This document shows, in pieces, positions 30,158 through 39,425 of a stretch of DNA of 64,000 nucleotides. Where the stretch lies: assembly GCF_000192225.1 (NCBI RefSeq), contig NZ_GL872413.1, positions 202,741 to 266,740 on the forward strand. Direction: 5' to 3'. The DNA comes from Capnocytophaga sp. oral taxon 338 str. F0234 (GTDB taxonomy: Bacteria; Bacteroidota; Bacteroidia; Flavobacteriales; Flavobacteriaceae). The position numbers were made by a program, and so were the translations under genes. Each line of letters begins with the position of its first letter. Within the stretch, counting starts at the first letter, position 1. The notes below the pieces were generated by a model that did no database searches, was not told where the DNA came from, and saw only the letters and a list, made by a program, of their open reading frames with translations.

Positions 30158-30760
30158 TTACTTCTTTTTCTTGGCTGTAGTATCTGCTTTAGCTGCATCC
30201 TGAGCCGCTTTGAGAGCAGCACGTGATACACGTACTTGGCATACTACTGTATTATCAGGGTGCATAATTTTGTATTTATCCTGTTTTATTTTCGTTACAT
30301 AGAAACGGTTACCCATTTCCATCCAAGAAATGTCTATAGGGACAAAATCAGGCAAGTTATCAGGCAAAGACTTTACTTTGAGCTTACGGTTCACCACACG
30401 AAGAGTACCCCCTGCAATAACACCAGGAGCTGTTCCTACAATCTGAATTGGCACCGCCAAGGTAATTTCTTTATCCTTATGTAATTGATAGAAATCCACA
30501 TGGATAATCTTATCAGTTACAGGGTCAAACTGAATATCTTGGAGGATTGCTGTATATGTTTTTCCTCCTAATTCAATCGTTGCTGTATATACATTGGGAG
30601 TATATACCAAGTTCTTGAATGCTAAGGCATCGGCTGAAAAGTGAATGGTATTATCCCCTCCGTATAGTACGCAAGGAACCTTTCCAGCATTACGTAAGGC
30701 TTTGCTTGCTGCTTTGCCCACGCTTTCTCTTTGAGATCCTACGATTGTAATTGATTGCAT
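30158..30760 (-). CDS. rplY: 50S ribosomal protein L25 (long, Ctc-type)
   Basis: L25/Ctc binds 5S rRNA. The 200-residue protein has the L25 domain (about 5-92; [21 protein letters not shown] and VLYGGDN) and the C-terminal TL5/CTC domain (about 95-180, with [18 protein letters not shown]). A lysine-rich tail ends it. It is 21 bases downstream of prs and probably co-transcribed; the prs-ctc pairing is widespread. Confidence 0.95.
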   Translation of the reverse strand: MQSITIVGSQRESVGKAASKALRNAGKVPCVLYGGDNTIHFSADALAFKNLVYTPNVYTATIELGGKTYTAILQDIQFDPVTDKIIHVDFYQLHKDKEITLAVPIQIVGTAPGVIAGGTLRVVNRKLKVKSLPDNLPDFVPIDISWMEMGNRFYVTKIKQDKYKIMHPDNTVVCQVRVSRAALKAAQDAAKADTTAKKKK

Positions 30761-30781
30761 AAATATATATTAATTAAAAAT

Positions 30782-31726
30782 TTAGATTAAAAATTTGTTG
30801 CTAATAGAAGCATGTTCATGTACCGAATGCATAACATCTGCGAAAAGTTTAGCACAACTTAGTACATGTATTTTCTTACTATTTATATTGCTATGAGGCA
30901 CTGAATCGGTAACAATGAGTTCCTCTATAGGTGATTTTTCTATCTTTTCCAAGGCATTACCACTTAGTAGTGCATGGGTACAGACAGCTCTTACACTTAG
31001 GGCTCCTTTTTCTATCATAATCTCAGAGGCTTTCACAAGGGTTCCTGCTGTGTCCACCATGTCATCCACAAGGATGATATTTTTACCTTCCACTTCCCCT
31101 ATTAAGTCCATCTTTTCTATCACATTCGCCTTTTTGCGCTGCTTATAGCAAATAACGACCTCTGAATTAAGAAACTTAGCATACAGATGTGCTCTTTTAG
31201 AACCTCCCATATCAGGAGAAGCAACACATAAGTTATCTAAATTCAAGGATTCAATGTAAGGCAAGAAAATAGTAGAAGCATAAAGGTGATCTACTGGAAT
31301 TTCAAAAAAGCCCTGAATTTGATCTGCATGTAAGTCCATTGTAATGATGCGTGTAGCTCCTGCTGTTTCTAGTAAGGTAGCAACAAGCTTCGCAGCAATA
31401 GGTACTCGTGGCTTATCCTTCCTATCCTGACGTGCCCAACCAAAATAAGGAATTACAGCCGTAATATGCTTAGCAGAAGCGCGCTTAGCAGCATCTATCA
31501 TTAGCAGCATTTCCATCAGATTTTCTGAAGAGGGCTGTGTAGAACCAATCAGAAATACACGTGATCCCCTAACGGATTCCTCAAAAGAAGGTTGAAATTC
31601 ACCATCACTGAAATGTGAGAAGATAATTTTCCCTAACTCAATACCGTATTCGTATGCAATTTTGTTTGCCAATTCTGTAGATTGTGTGCAAGCAAAAATC
31701 TTAACAGCAGGTATAGAATTTTCCAT
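30782..31726 (-). CDS. prs: Ribose-phosphate pyrophosphokinase
   Basis: This enzyme makes PRPP from ribose 5-phosphate and ATP for nucleotide, histidine and tryptophan synthesis. The 314 residues include the active-site YFGWARQDRKD, the metal-binding MDLHADQIQGFF and the PRPP loop ILVDDMVDTAGTL. It lies upstream of rplY. Confidence 0.97.
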   Translation of the reverse strand: MENSIPAVKIFACTQSTELANKIAYEYGIELGKIIFSHFSDGEFQPSFEESVRGSRVFLIGSTQPSSENLMEMLLMIDAAKRASAKHITAVIPYFGWARQDRKDKPRVPIAAKLVATLLETAGATRIITMDLHADQIQGFFEIPVDHLYASTIFLPYIESLNLDNLCVASPDMGGSKRAHLYAKFLNSEVVICYKQRKKANVIEKMDLIGEVEGKNIILVDDMVDTAGTLVKASEIMIEKGALSVRAVCTHALLSGNALEKIEKSPIEELIVTDSVPHSNINSKKIHVLSCAKLFADVMHSVHEHASISNKFLI

Positions 31727-31795
31727 AAGTCAAGTAGTTATAAGTATATTAGATTTTTTTATTGTATATGATTTTTCTCTCTTATTTTTAAGGCG

Positions 31796-31803
31796 CAAAG
31801 ATA
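31796..31803 (-). promoter_or_regulatory. -7 box for prs-rplY
   Basis: The minus strand has TATCTTTG 70 bases before the prs start. The -33 position has no clear TTG. Confidence 0.5.
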
Positions 31804-31842
31804 TAAATTAAAAATGATTTTTGAAAAAGATTTATTCTTTTT

Positions 31843-31872
31843 TTGTCATTTCAAAAAATAATTGTACTTTTG
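31843..31872 (+). promoter_or_regulatory. Promoter of the tRNA-Leu gene
   Basis: TTG (31843-31845) and TACTTTTG (31865-31872) are separated by 19 bases, a full consensus match. It ends 20 bases before the tRNA. Confidence 0.75.
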
Positions 31873-31892
31873 CACCCGAATTCATAACAATT

Positions 31893-31972
31893 GCCTGAGT
31901 GGCGGAATTGGTAGACGCGCACGACTCAAACTCGTGTTCTTCGGAGTGAGGGTTCGATTCCCTCCTCAGGTA
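31893..31972 (+). tRNA. tRNA-Leu, anticodon CAA
   Basis: The acceptor arm GCCTGAG pairs with CTCAGGT (31965-31971), followed by discriminator A. The D-arm region GTGGCGGAATTGGTAGACGC is typical of class II tRNA. The anticodon stem CACGA/TCGTG encloses CTCAAAC, giving anticodon CAA for UUG codons. A variable arm (GTTCTTCGGAGT region) and a normal T-arm (GGTTCGATTCC) follow. The 3' CCA is not encoded. Confidence 0.95.
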
Positions 31973-31985
31973 CTGTGCTTAAGTT

Positions 31986-32013
31986 TCCTCTTAATTACTA
32001 AGAGGATTTTTTA
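31986..32013 (+). terminator. Terminator after tRNA-Leu
   Basis: TCCTCTTA and TAAGAGGA form a perfect 8-bp stem with a 5-base loop, followed by TTTTTT. Confidence 0.85.
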
Positions 32014-32041
32014 TTAACTCCATCTAATAACTTTATTTGTT

Positions 32042-33271
32042 ATGAATACAATCATTATTGATTCCTATTACACCCTTATCATTGCGACCTTAGTACTTCT
32101 ATTGGGAAGGTTTTTGGTCAGCAAAATCCAATTCCTACAGAACTTTAATATTCCAGAACCTGTCGCAGGAGGATTATTAGCTGCCTTTATTATTTATATT
32201 CTGTACATGAGTACGGGATTATCTTTTTCTTTTAATGAGGGCTTACAGGACACTTTTATGCTTATCTTCTTCTCTTCCATTGGCTTAAGTGCGGATTTTT
32301 CTCGGCTTAAAGCAGGAGGTGTAGGGTTATTCATCTTCCTGGCAGTGGTGGCGCTTTTTATAGTAGTCCAGAACATAGTAGGAGTAAGTTTAGCAGCAAC
32401 TTTCGGATTAAAGCCTATTGTCGGCTTAATGACTGGTTCAATCACCCTCACTGGAGGACATGGTACTGCAGGGGCTTGGGGCAAAGTCCTTGAACAGAAA
32501 TATAATATTACAGGAGCTACGGATTTGGGAATGGCAGCCGCTACTTTCGGTTTGGTACTTGGTGGACTTATTGGTGGGCCTGTAGCACGTCGCTTGGTAA
32601 ACAAAATAGGGAAAAAACCTCTTGCTGAAACAGGACAGGAAGATACTGCAGATACCACAGTGGAAGTATTTGAACATCCTGAGAAGCGCCGGTTAATCAC
32701 CTCCAAATCAGTTATCGAAACAATGGCTCTCTTTGCCGCCTGCTTATCTTTTTCTGCACTGATGACCCTTCCTGAAATAAAGGCATTTTTCCCTGAAAAA
32801 TTCACTCTTCCTCAGTTCGTATGGGCGCTTTTCTTTGGAGTTATCCTAAGGAATGTACTTACTTCAGCTTTCAAAGTTAATATGTTCGACCGAGCCATTG
32901 ATGTATTTGGAAATGCCTCCTTAAGTCTGTTCTTAGGAATTGCCCTGCTGAACTTGAAATTATGGCAATTACTGGATTTGGCGTTGCCTATGCTTGTAAT
33001 ACTTGCTGTACAAACATTTGTAATGAGTACATATGCCTATTTTGTTACCTATCGACTAATGGGGAAGGATTATGATGCAGCCGTTTTAGCTGCAGGTCAC
33101 TGTGGTTTTGGTTTAGGAGCTACTCCTACAGCAGTAGCTAATATGCAATCTGTAACAGAGCGGTTTGGACCTTCTCATAAAGCTTTCTTGATTGTTCCTA
33201 TGGTAGGTGCTTTCTTCGTAGATTTTATAAATGCCTTTATACTCACCACTTTTATAAGTATTCTCACATAA
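32042..33271 (+). CDS. gltS: Sodium/glutamate symporter GltS
   Basis: GltS imports glutamate with sodium. The 409-residue membrane protein has two inverted halves of about five helices each. The conserved re-entrant-loop motifs are GSITLTGGHGTAGAWG (about 131-146) in the first half and AAGHCGFGLGATPTAVANM (about 345-363) in the second. The central cytoplasmic loop (about 190-225) is acidic. It starts 28 bases after the tRNA terminator, and its own promoter was not clearly seen. Confidence 0.95.
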   Translation: MNTIIIDSYYTLIIATLVLLLGRFLVSKIQFLQNFNIPEPVAGGLLAAFIIYILYMSTGLSFSFNEGLQDTFMLIFFSSIGLSADFSRLKAGGVGLFIFLAVVALFIVVQNIVGVSLAATFGLKPIVGLMTGSITLTGGHGTAGAWGKVLEQKYNITGATDLGMAAATFGLVLGGLIGGPVARRLVNKIGKKPLAETGQEDTADTTVEVFEHPEKRRLITSKSVIETMALFAACLSFSALMTLPEIKAFFPEKFTLPQFVWALFFGVILRNVLTSAFKVNMFDRAIDVFGNASLSLFLGIALLNLKLWQLLDLALPMLVILAVQTFVMSTYAYFVTYRLMGKDYDAAVLAAGHCGFGLGATPTAVANMQSVTERFGPSHKAFLIVPMVGAFFVDFINAFILTTFISILT

Positions 33272-33552
33272 TCTTTCTCTTTTGATTAAAATGAGAGCCT
33301 TATACATTTTGTGTATATTCAATTAGTAAATATAAGTATATAAATGATATTACTCATTTCCTTTTAGACCTTTTAATTTAATTTATGAAGTCTTCATTAG
33401 TCTTATGTAAGAAGCAGCAATAGCTGCAAAACCCTTTTTTAATAAATATTTGATTTTTAATTATTCATTTGTTAGGTGCTACAAAAGCAATAATTATTTA
33501 CGAAATATTACTTCGTTTTTTTGTCATACTATTTTAGTAAGAAATTAATTCA

Positions 33553-33560
33553 TATATTTG
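33553..33560 (+). promoter_or_regulatory. -7 box for the GIN-domain gene
   Basis: TATATTTG lies 23 bases before the chosen ATG at 33584. This supports the shorter start over the longer open frame. Confidence 0.5.
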
Positions 33561-33583
33561 CCAAAAATAAATATGGTTGTATC

Positions 33584-34360
33584 ATGAAAAAATTAGCCTT
33601 GTTCCTAATTACTTATTTCTTTATAAGTTCCTTATATGGACAGATAAATACCTATGAACCTTCTGGAAAGAGGAGCATTAAAACTTTTAAAGTAGCCAAA
33701 TACGATAAAATCCTAATAGATGATAGTAGTTTTAATATTATACTGAAAAATGGGAAAAGTGGTGAAATACAAGTGGAAGCAGATAATGCTATTCACCCTA
33801 TTATCAAAATATTTGTAGAGGACAGTACCTTAAAAATGAAAGTTCAAGGTGAAGGAGGAGTCTCCTTAATAACTACAGGAAAGATCTATGTAACCATTCC
33901 TGTAAGTGATGAAATAGAGCAGATCTACCTCAAGTGGGCGGGAGATATCTCTTCCACAAAGGAAGTGCGCTTACAAAAAATGAATATAAAAATGGAATCG
34001 GTAGGTGACTTGGACTTGCAATTGAATGTAGATGAACTTGAGTTAACCATGGGAATTATAAAAGGAGGACGTATGTTCTTACAATCACAAAACTGTCAGC
34101 TATATGCCAGAAGTGTACAAGAGGTTTCCTTCAATGGGCGTATAAAGAATTTGGATATAGAACAGTGTGATAGTGACCTAAATTTCCAAAATGTGAGGGT
34201 AGAAAATGCAAACCTTTTTACCGATGGTATGGGCACTATGCGCTTGTGGGTGGAACGTACTCTTAAGGGAAGTATCATAGGCTTCTTGACCGTCTCCTAC
34301 AGAGGAAATGCCAAAGAAGAAATTTCAGTAACCAAACCTGCAAAAGTAATCAAGGAATAG
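33584..34360 (+). CDS. Exported GIN-domain (DUF2807) protein
   Basis: The ATG at 33584 gives a 258-residue protein with a clear signal peptide (MKKLALFLITYFFISSLYGQ). The mature part is a repetitive beta-structure like the head-GIN/DUF2807 family common in Bacteroidetes: KTFKVAKYDKILIDDSSFNIIL near the start, then strand repeats such as KMESVGDLDLQLNVDELELT. The longer upstream frame would place the -7 box inside the gene, so it was not used. The protein is predicted to be periplasmic or surface-located; its function is unknown. Confidence 0.7.
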   Translation: MKKLALFLITYFFISSLYGQINTYEPSGKRSIKTFKVAKYDKILIDDSSFNIILKNGKSGEIQVEADNAIHPIIKIFVEDSTLKMKVQGEGGVSLITTGKIYVTIPVSDEIEQIYLKWAGDISSTKEVRLQKMNIKMESVGDLDLQLNVDELELTMGIIKGGRMFLQSQNCQLYARSVQEVSFNGRIKNLDIEQCDSDLNFQNVRVENANLFTDGMGTMRLWVERTLKGSIIGFLTVSYRGNAKEEISVTKPAKVIKE

Positions 34361-34402
34361 AACTTGGTAATAAGAGAGATCGTTTGAAAAGGATAGCCCC
34401 CT

Positions 34403-35065
34403 TTACTTATTAGCCATAGCTACATAAAAGGGTCTGGTGATATTCCTATTGCCCCGACCAGCAATATCTTCTGTGAAGGAATGTACTCTGAAGTTAGTAA
34501 AACCTACAGAGAGAAGCATATCCTCAAGTTCCTTGTGACTGTAGAAAGCAAAGCCTTCTTTGGTAAAAGGCATACGCTCTCCAAAAGCCTTATCTATATA
34601 TCCCAAACAGAGCTTCCCGCCCTGTATAAGATAGGAATACACCTGTTGGAAATGGCGCTTAAGATCATTGATAAAGTAATATGTGTTTACCGAAAAATAT
34701 GCATGAAAAGAGGAAGGTAAAAAGCTTAGTGTCTCTTTGGTATTCTCTTTCAAAAAAACAGCTCTTTTCTGCCTTATGAAGACATTGTTATTGGCTTTAG
34801 CTTGCCTTATCATCTCAGCGGAAAGCTCCACGCCTGTATAGTGTATATCCTTAGCTTTACAGAAGAGATAGGGCAGATGCTTACCGTTACCAAAGCCTAT
34901 TTCCAATACATGGTCATCTTGCGCTAACGCAAGAGTATCTATGGTCTTTTCAATCATATTTCGGTTGGAAACAAAAAGGTAGTCCCCAATCTCCTGAGCA
35001 AGAGTTCCCTCAGGACAACGCAACTGCCTTCCCAAGGCTAAATAATCAGTAATAGGAGGATTCAT
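34403..35065 (-). CDS. Class I SAM-dependent methyltransferase
   Basis: A 220-residue methyltransferase of the UbiE/type 11 fold. Motif I is VLEIGFGNGKHLPYL (about 53-67), followed by an acidic motif II YTGVELSAEMI. A post-I aromatic block FSVNTYYFINDL and a C-terminal HSFTEDI segment follow. The substrate cannot be deduced. It is a single gene with its own promoter at 35082-35089. Confidence 0.85.
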   Translation of the reverse strand: MNPPITDYLALGRQLRCPEGTLAQEIGDYLFVSNRNMIEKTIDTLALAQDDHVLEIGFGNGKHLPYLFCKAKDIHYTGVELSAEMIRQAKANNNVFIRQKRAVFLKENTKETLSFLPSSFHAYFSVNTYYFINDLKRHFQQVYSYLIQGGKLCLGYIDKAFGERMPFTKEGFAFYSHKELEDMLLSVGFTNFRVHSFTEDIAGRGNRNITRPFYVAMANK

Positions 35066-35081
35066 ATCATTAAATAAAATG

Positions 35082-35089
35082 CAAAGGTA
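35082..35089 (-). promoter_or_regulatory. -7 box for the methyltransferase gene
   Basis: A minus-strand TACCTTTG lies 17 bases before the start codon. Confidence 0.6.
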
Positions 35090-35281
35090 AGGAAAAAATA
35101 TATAGTTCCTCCTTTTGCCAATGAAATCATTAAGAAAAATATATTCCTTTTCCTGTGTTTTTATAGTGATTTAGGTACTTTATTATCTGTATCCTCTATG
35201 GAAGGGAACGAAGGGACATTCAGTAATAGATATTTTTGTTAAATTTTTATCAACGACATGAGTTAATAAGTAATAATTAAT

Positions 35282-35289
35282 TATCTTTG
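35282..35289 (+). promoter_or_regulatory. -7 box for the DUF389 gene
   Basis: TATCTTTG lies 24 bases before the ATG at 35314. Confidence 0.55.
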
Positions 35290-35313
35290 TCTCCATAAAC
35301 ACTAATTAATATA

Positions 35314-36627
35314 ATGAGTTTTCTAAAAAACCTTCTTAATTTGCATCAAGGAGAGGAGAAAAAAGAAAAGGTAATAGAGGATATTCTTAGTAATATTTCT
35401 TTTCGTGGTGCTAATTTATGGATTTTGGCTTGTGCTATTCTCATTGCCTCTATTGGATTGAATGTCAATTCTACTGCAGTGATTATAGGAGCGATGCTTA
35501 TTTCTCCCCTTATGGGACCTATTGTAGGAGCAGGTTTTGCTTTGGCTACCTATGATTTTGAACTTCTAAAGAATACAGGTCGCAGCCTGTTGATTGCTAC
35601 CTTCGTAAGCTTATTAGTTTCTTTTGTCTACTTCTATATAAGTCCGTTCAAGGATGTACAATCTGAGTTATTAGCACGCACCTCACCTACTATCTATGAT
35701 GTACTGATTGCCTTCTTTGGTGGGGTGGTGGGAGCCATCTCGCTTACCCGTCAGGAGAAAGGAAATCCTATTCCAGGAGTAGCCATTGCTACGGCTTTAA
35801 TGCCCCCACTCTGTACAGCAGGATTTGGATTGGCAACAGCTAATTTTACATATTTTTTAGGGGCTTTTTATTTATATAGTATCAATTGCTTTTTTATAGG
35901 AATTGCTACGTTCTTGATTATCAAATATCTTAAATATACACCAAAGAATACAGGAAACGAAGCTCTCAACAAGCGTCTGCGTTATGTCATTACCTCATTG
36001 GTAATACTGATTATTACTCCCAGTTTGTATTTGGCATATAGCCTTTTCCAGGAAAAAAATTTCCATGAGAACGTAACCCATTTTATTACTGCTGAATTTG
36101 AAAATAACGGATATACGATTATTTATAAAAGAATACATTATAATTCAACTCCTAAAACTATTGAATTGGCTTTTCTGGATAAGAAATTCACAGATGAGGA
36201 ACTGAAGAACTTACAGAATAACCTAAAAAACTTCAATATACTCAATACTGATCTTGTTATTCGTCAAAAGGAATCGGATATCAGTGCTGAAATACTATCA
36301 GAAATTAACAAGAATAAAGCTTCTCTCTCCAATAAGGATGTGAAGATTAAATATCTTACAGAAGAATTAGAAAAGTATAAGATGGAGGATAATAAATTTG
36401 CCCAAGAAATAAAAATCCTCTTTCCTAATATTAAAAATTTCTATTTTGGGAAACTCAATAGTTTCTCGAAAAAAGATACCATTGGTACAACTACAGTGAT
36501 GCTCTATGAACCTGTAAAGGAAAGTATAAAAGGAAAAGAAGTAGTTAAGGAAATAGATACGGATAAACTTCAAAGGTGGCTCTCAGAGAAGTTTGGAGAT
36601 AAAAACATTAAAATTATAAGGGAGTAG
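35314..36627 (+). CDS. DUF389-family membrane protein
   Basis: This 437-residue protein has a membrane part (about 30-250) with the DUF389 signatures SAVIIGAMLISPLMGPI-like (here STAVIIGAMLISPLMGPIVG) and GVAIATALMPPLCTAGFGLA. The soluble C-terminal half (about 250-437) is rich in lysine and predicted to be coiled-coil-containing. Family members are annotated as hydrophobic domain proteins of unknown transport role. No operon partner is evident. Confidence 0.85.
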   Translation: MSFLKNLLNLHQGEEKKEKVIEDILSNISFRGANLWILACAILIASIGLNVNSTAVIIGAMLISPLMGPIVGAGFALATYDFELLKNTGRSLLIATFVSLLVSFVYFYISPFKDVQSELLARTSPTIYDVLIAFFGGVVGAISLTRQEKGNPIPGVAIATALMPPLCTAGFGLATANFTYFLGAFYLYSINCFFIGIATFLIIKYLKYTPKNTGNEALNKRLRYVITSLVILIITPSLYLAYSLFQEKNFHENVTHFITAEFENNGYTIIYKRIHYNSTPKTIELAFLDKKFTDEELKNLQNNLKNFNILNTDLVIRQKESDISAEILSEINKNKASLSNKDVKIKYLTEELEKYKMEDNKFAQEIKILFPNIKNFYFGKLNSFSKKDTIGTTTVMLYEPVKESIKGKEVVKEIDTDKLQRWLSEKFGDKNIKIIRE

Positions 36628-36653
36628 TACATTCTCCACCCAAAACATTAAGC

Positions 36654-37268
36654 CTACTGTAAAAGCCAACGCTCATCGGTATTGCCTCGTCGGTAGGCTT
36701 TGCCATGTTCATCTATCACAGCATGCCACTCTTGGCAAGTTTCTAAAGAAATATCCGCAACTAAGGGCATACACTCTTCACGTAGAGCCTTGTAGGTGGT
36801 AGCTGTGGTAAGCCCTAAACGATTAAAGAGGCGCAAGGCATATTGGTCAGCAATGAAGACATTTCTACCAAAGATATACAACAACATTGCATCGGCAGTC
36901 TCTTCACCTATTCCTTTGATAGAAAGGAGTTCTGTGCGAAGTGATTCAGTAGGAATAGCTGTGAACTTTTCTAAGGAAGCTCCATGCGAGACATACCAAG
37001 CCATCAAGGCTTTGATATAGGTACTCTTCTGTTTGTAAAAACCCGCAGGACGGATAAGAACTTGCAGCTCCTCTTCTTCCATTGTATGTAAAATGGCTAC
37101 TGAGAGCTTACCTTCAAGATTTGCAAGGGCTCGCTCGGCATTCTGTTGCGTAGTCTGCTGGATGAGAATCATAGAAATCCAGTCGGATAGACGATTAGGA
37201 TGGTTCCACCAATTTTGCTTGCCATAATGGGCGAGGAGCTTGTTTAGTACCATGATTTTTGCTTGCAT
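36654..37268 (-). CDS. Endonuclease III-like (MagIII-type) DNA glycosylase
   Basis: A 204-residue HhH-GPD protein. The start (LNKLLAHYGKQNWW) and WISMILIQQTTQQNAERAL match the subgroup that includes Helicobacter 3-methyladenine glycosylase MagIII. The helix-hairpin-helix is LLSIKGIGEETADAMLLY (about 112-129) and the catalytic Asp lies in FIADQYALRLFNRLG. The lysine used by bifunctional Nth enzymes is Glu here (GIGEET), so a monofunctional glycosylase is expected. The C-terminal iron-sulfur cluster cysteines are missing. It is directly upstream of the family A array on the same strand, with a tiny gap. Confidence 0.85.
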   Translation of the reverse strand: MQAKIMVLNKLLAHYGKQNWWNHPNRLSDWISMILIQQTTQQNAERALANLEGKLSVAILHTMEEEELQVLIRPAGFYKQKSTYIKALMAWYVSHGASLEKFTAIPTESLRTELLSIKGIGEETADAMLLYIFGRNVFIADQYALRLFNRLGLTTATTYKALREECMPLVADISLETCQEWHAVIDEHGKAYRRGNTDERWLLQ

Positions 37269-37272
37269 TGAT

Positions 37273-37971
37273 TTAGGATTTTATATCAGCTATAGGGTTG
37301 TATTTTTTAATGAGGGTTTCCAGATGAGGATATACCCTTTCTGTCATACTAGTGATAAACCTTTTGGGATATCTTATAAGAACAGTTCTATTTCCTTTGG
37401 AGTACCAAGAGCGTATTTTTTCTACTTTCTTAGGATCCACCTCCCGAATGGTGAAAAAAGTTAGAAAATATAGTTTTCCTTTACAGAGTATAAAAAAAGG
37501 AAAATATTTTCTTAGCCAAGGTAGGTTTTTCTGCATTTTCAATAAATAGGCAAAATCATGATCACTCATCTCTTCAAGAAGTAGGTGCTGAGCTTGGGCA
37601 TTTCTCTTTACTACATAGCTCAATAGGTAATATACCAAAAGAATAAAAGAAAGGGGGATGAAGAGCAAAGAGAGTTCCTCTGTCCCACCAAGGTTGACTT
37701 CTTGCTGGAAGGTCATCACAAAAAGAGGAATAAGAGGGGCTACAAGCACAAGGCTTAGGAAAATGCCCATCCCTATACAGATGTACCGTTTGTATTTCTC
37801 TACTTTCTCTATATACTGCCTTCGTTCGTTATCTAAAGCATGATAAGGTATGTAGTGAGCCACACGTTCTTCAAAGGTATTTTTTCGAACAGCAGCAAAG
37901 TAAAAGAGTACTCCCATAACGGCATAGAAGGGAAGAGTACTTATTAAAATGGGAATATATATGTTCATCAT
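37273..37971 (-). CDS. Family A small membrane protein, copy 5
   Basis: A 232-residue protein with an N-terminal membrane helix followed by VRKNTFEERVAHY, two more helices (about 50-75 and 95-125) and a cytoplasmic C-terminal half. The shared core is LLEEMSDHDFAYLLKMQ, then KLYFLTFFTIREVDPKKVEKI and the end KKYNP. This pattern occurs in all five copies of the array. Its start overlaps the stop of copy 4 by 4 bases, indicating coupling. No known domain was recognised. Confidence 0.7.
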   Translation of the reverse strand: MMNIYIPILISTLPFYAVMGVLFYFAAVRKNTFEERVAHYIPYHALDNERRQYIEKVEKYKRYICIGMGIFLSLVLVAPLIPLFVMTFQQEVNLGGTEELSLLFIPLSFILLVYYLLSYVVKRNAQAQHLLLEEMSDHDFAYLLKMQKNLPWLRKYFPFFILCKGKLYFLTFFTIREVDPKKVEKIRSWYSKGNRTVLIRYPKRFITSMTERVYPHLETLIKKYNPIADIKS

Positions 37972-38660
37972 GGAGTTATTAGTGTGGGATTATATTTTTT
38001 AATGATCTCTTTAAAATAAGGAAATTCTCCGCGAGATAGGGTGAAAATCATGTTTTTAGAGGTTTTAAGTTGTACAAAAATGCCATTCTTACCACTACTC
38101 CAATTGATTGAGGTTATTTTGGTAGGGTCAATTTCTCGAATAGCAAAGAAAAGGAATATGTACAACTGATCATTACGCAACACAAATGAAGGATTATACT
38201 TACTGATAAAAGGCAAACTGTCTTTTATTTTGAGGAGCAACTCAAAATCACTATCGCTCATTTGCTCTACCAGCATACACAAGGCTTTTTCGTTGCGCTT
38301 GAACACATAAGAAAGAAGCCAATACACTAAAAAAGCAACAAAGTAAATAAAAGGGATTACCCACTTCATTTGATTAAAAAATAGCGAATGTAACGCAGTT
38401 ATTATACCTACTTCCTGTATCATCACTATAAGATAGATAAATAAAGGCGCTGTAAACATTACGATAATAATGCCAGTAACCCACAAACGGAACTTGTGCA
38501 CCCCTTTCAAATAAGCCTCCCGTTTTTGCGACAGCTGGTGCTGAGGGCGATAAAGTGCCAAGCGCTCTTCAAAGGCATTTTTTCGCACTATCGTAAGGTA
38601 CAGAAAGATACCTATAAAAATCACTAAGGGTGCCAAACAGATAATGTAAATTATGTACAT
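37968..38660 (-). CDS. Family A small membrane protein, copy 4
   Basis: A 230-residue paralogue of the gene at 37273, with the same three-helix front half (VRKNAFEERLALYRPQHQLS) and core LVEQMSDSDFELLLKIKD, then FFAIREIDPTKITSI and KKYNP at the end. It is closest to the frameshifted copy at 39977-40677: their 5' DNA is almost identical for about 100 bases, pointing to recent duplication or conversion. Function unknown. Confidence 0.7.
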   Translation of the reverse strand: MYIIYIICLAPLVIFIGIFLYLTIVRKNAFEERLALYRPQHQLSQKREAYLKGVHKFRLWVTGIIIVMFTAPLFIYLIVMIQEVGIITALHSLFFNQMKWVIPFIYFVAFLVYWLLSYVFKRNEKALCMLVEQMSDSDFELLLKIKDSLPFISKYNPSFVLRNDQLYIFLFFAIREIDPTKITSINWSSGKNGIFVQLKTSKNMIFTLSRGEFPYFKEIIKKYNPTLITP

Positions 38661-38719
38661 AGTTACTATAAAATGAGGTTTTGTTTTTTAATAGGAGAAT
38701 TTCTTGGTTTTTTACTTAG

Positions 38720-39409
38720 TTAATAATTGAATTTGAGTTTTGTATATTGTTCTACAATTTGTAAAAAGAGAGGTAATGCACTTTTAGATATACTAAAAAC
38801 GGTAACTTTAGCTTTAGGATCTTTAATACGTACTAAAAACCCATGTTTAGTACTATACCATTTTACTGAGGTAATTTGGGTAGGGACAATTTCTTTAATC
38901 GTATGAAAAAGAAAAATATATAAGTGATTGTTACACAACATAAAAGGTGGGGCATATTTGTAGGGAAAAGAGAAATTGTCTCTTATTTTGAGGAGTAGTT
39001 CGAAATCGGAATCACTCATTTGTTCTAAAAGCATACGTTTGGCTTTTTTACTGCGTTTCTGTATATAAAAAAGGATACAATACCCCACGAAAAGGGGCAG
39101 TAAAGTGACTAGTATTGTCATCAAGTTCTCATTAGAAAATGAGGTATCAGTTTTGCTTATTTCTTGATAGTTATCTTTTAACAATACATAGACTAAAATG
39201 AAGAAAGGTAGTAAAAGCAGAGCGAACATTATATGATTATTTTTACTAACTTTCTGCATATAGACTTCACGTTTTTGTGATAGCTGGCGATAAGGGTAAA
39301 AAATATCGATGCGTTTTTCAAAATCATTTTTGCGTACTACTACAAAATAGAAAAGCACAAATAAAAAAAGAAATAAGGGTGCGAACCAGATAATGTAAAT
39401 TATGTCCAT
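38720..39409 (-). CDS. Family A small membrane protein, copy 3
   Basis: A 229-residue paralogue. The frame opens 16 codons upstream, inside the preceding gene's 3' end, but the ATG at 39409 aligns with the starts of the other copies (MDIIYIIWFAPL). It keeps VRKNDFEKRIDIFYPYRQLS, LLEQMSDSDFELLLKIRD and HTIKEIVPTQITSV. It is 16 bases downstream of an STM3941-family gene. Confidence 0.7.
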   Translation of the reverse strand: MDIIYIIWFAPLFLFLFVLFYFVVVRKNDFEKRIDIFYPYRQLSQKREVYMQKVSKNNHIMFALLLLPFFILVYVLLKDNYQEISKTDTSFSNENLMTILVTLLPLFVGYCILFYIQKRSKKAKRMLLEQMSDSDFELLLKIRDNFSFPYKYAPPFMLCNNHLYIFLFHTIKEIVPTQITSVKWYSTKHGFLVRIKDPKAKVTVFSISKSALPLFLQIVEQYTKLKFNY

Positions 39410-39425
39410 TTTTTTTAGATAAGAG

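Noticed and set aside
33278..33297. Hairpin after gltS (CTCTTTT/AAAATGAG)
   Set aside because: The stem is weak and no T-run follows, so it is not called a terminator.
33414..33427. GCAGC-AATA-GCTGC hairpin before the GIN-domain gene
   Set aside because: It has only five base pairs, and the T-run is displaced; it is too weak to call.
33521..33583. Longer N-terminus for the GIN-domain protein
   Set aside because: The extra codons would contain the -7 box and would hide the clean signal peptide.
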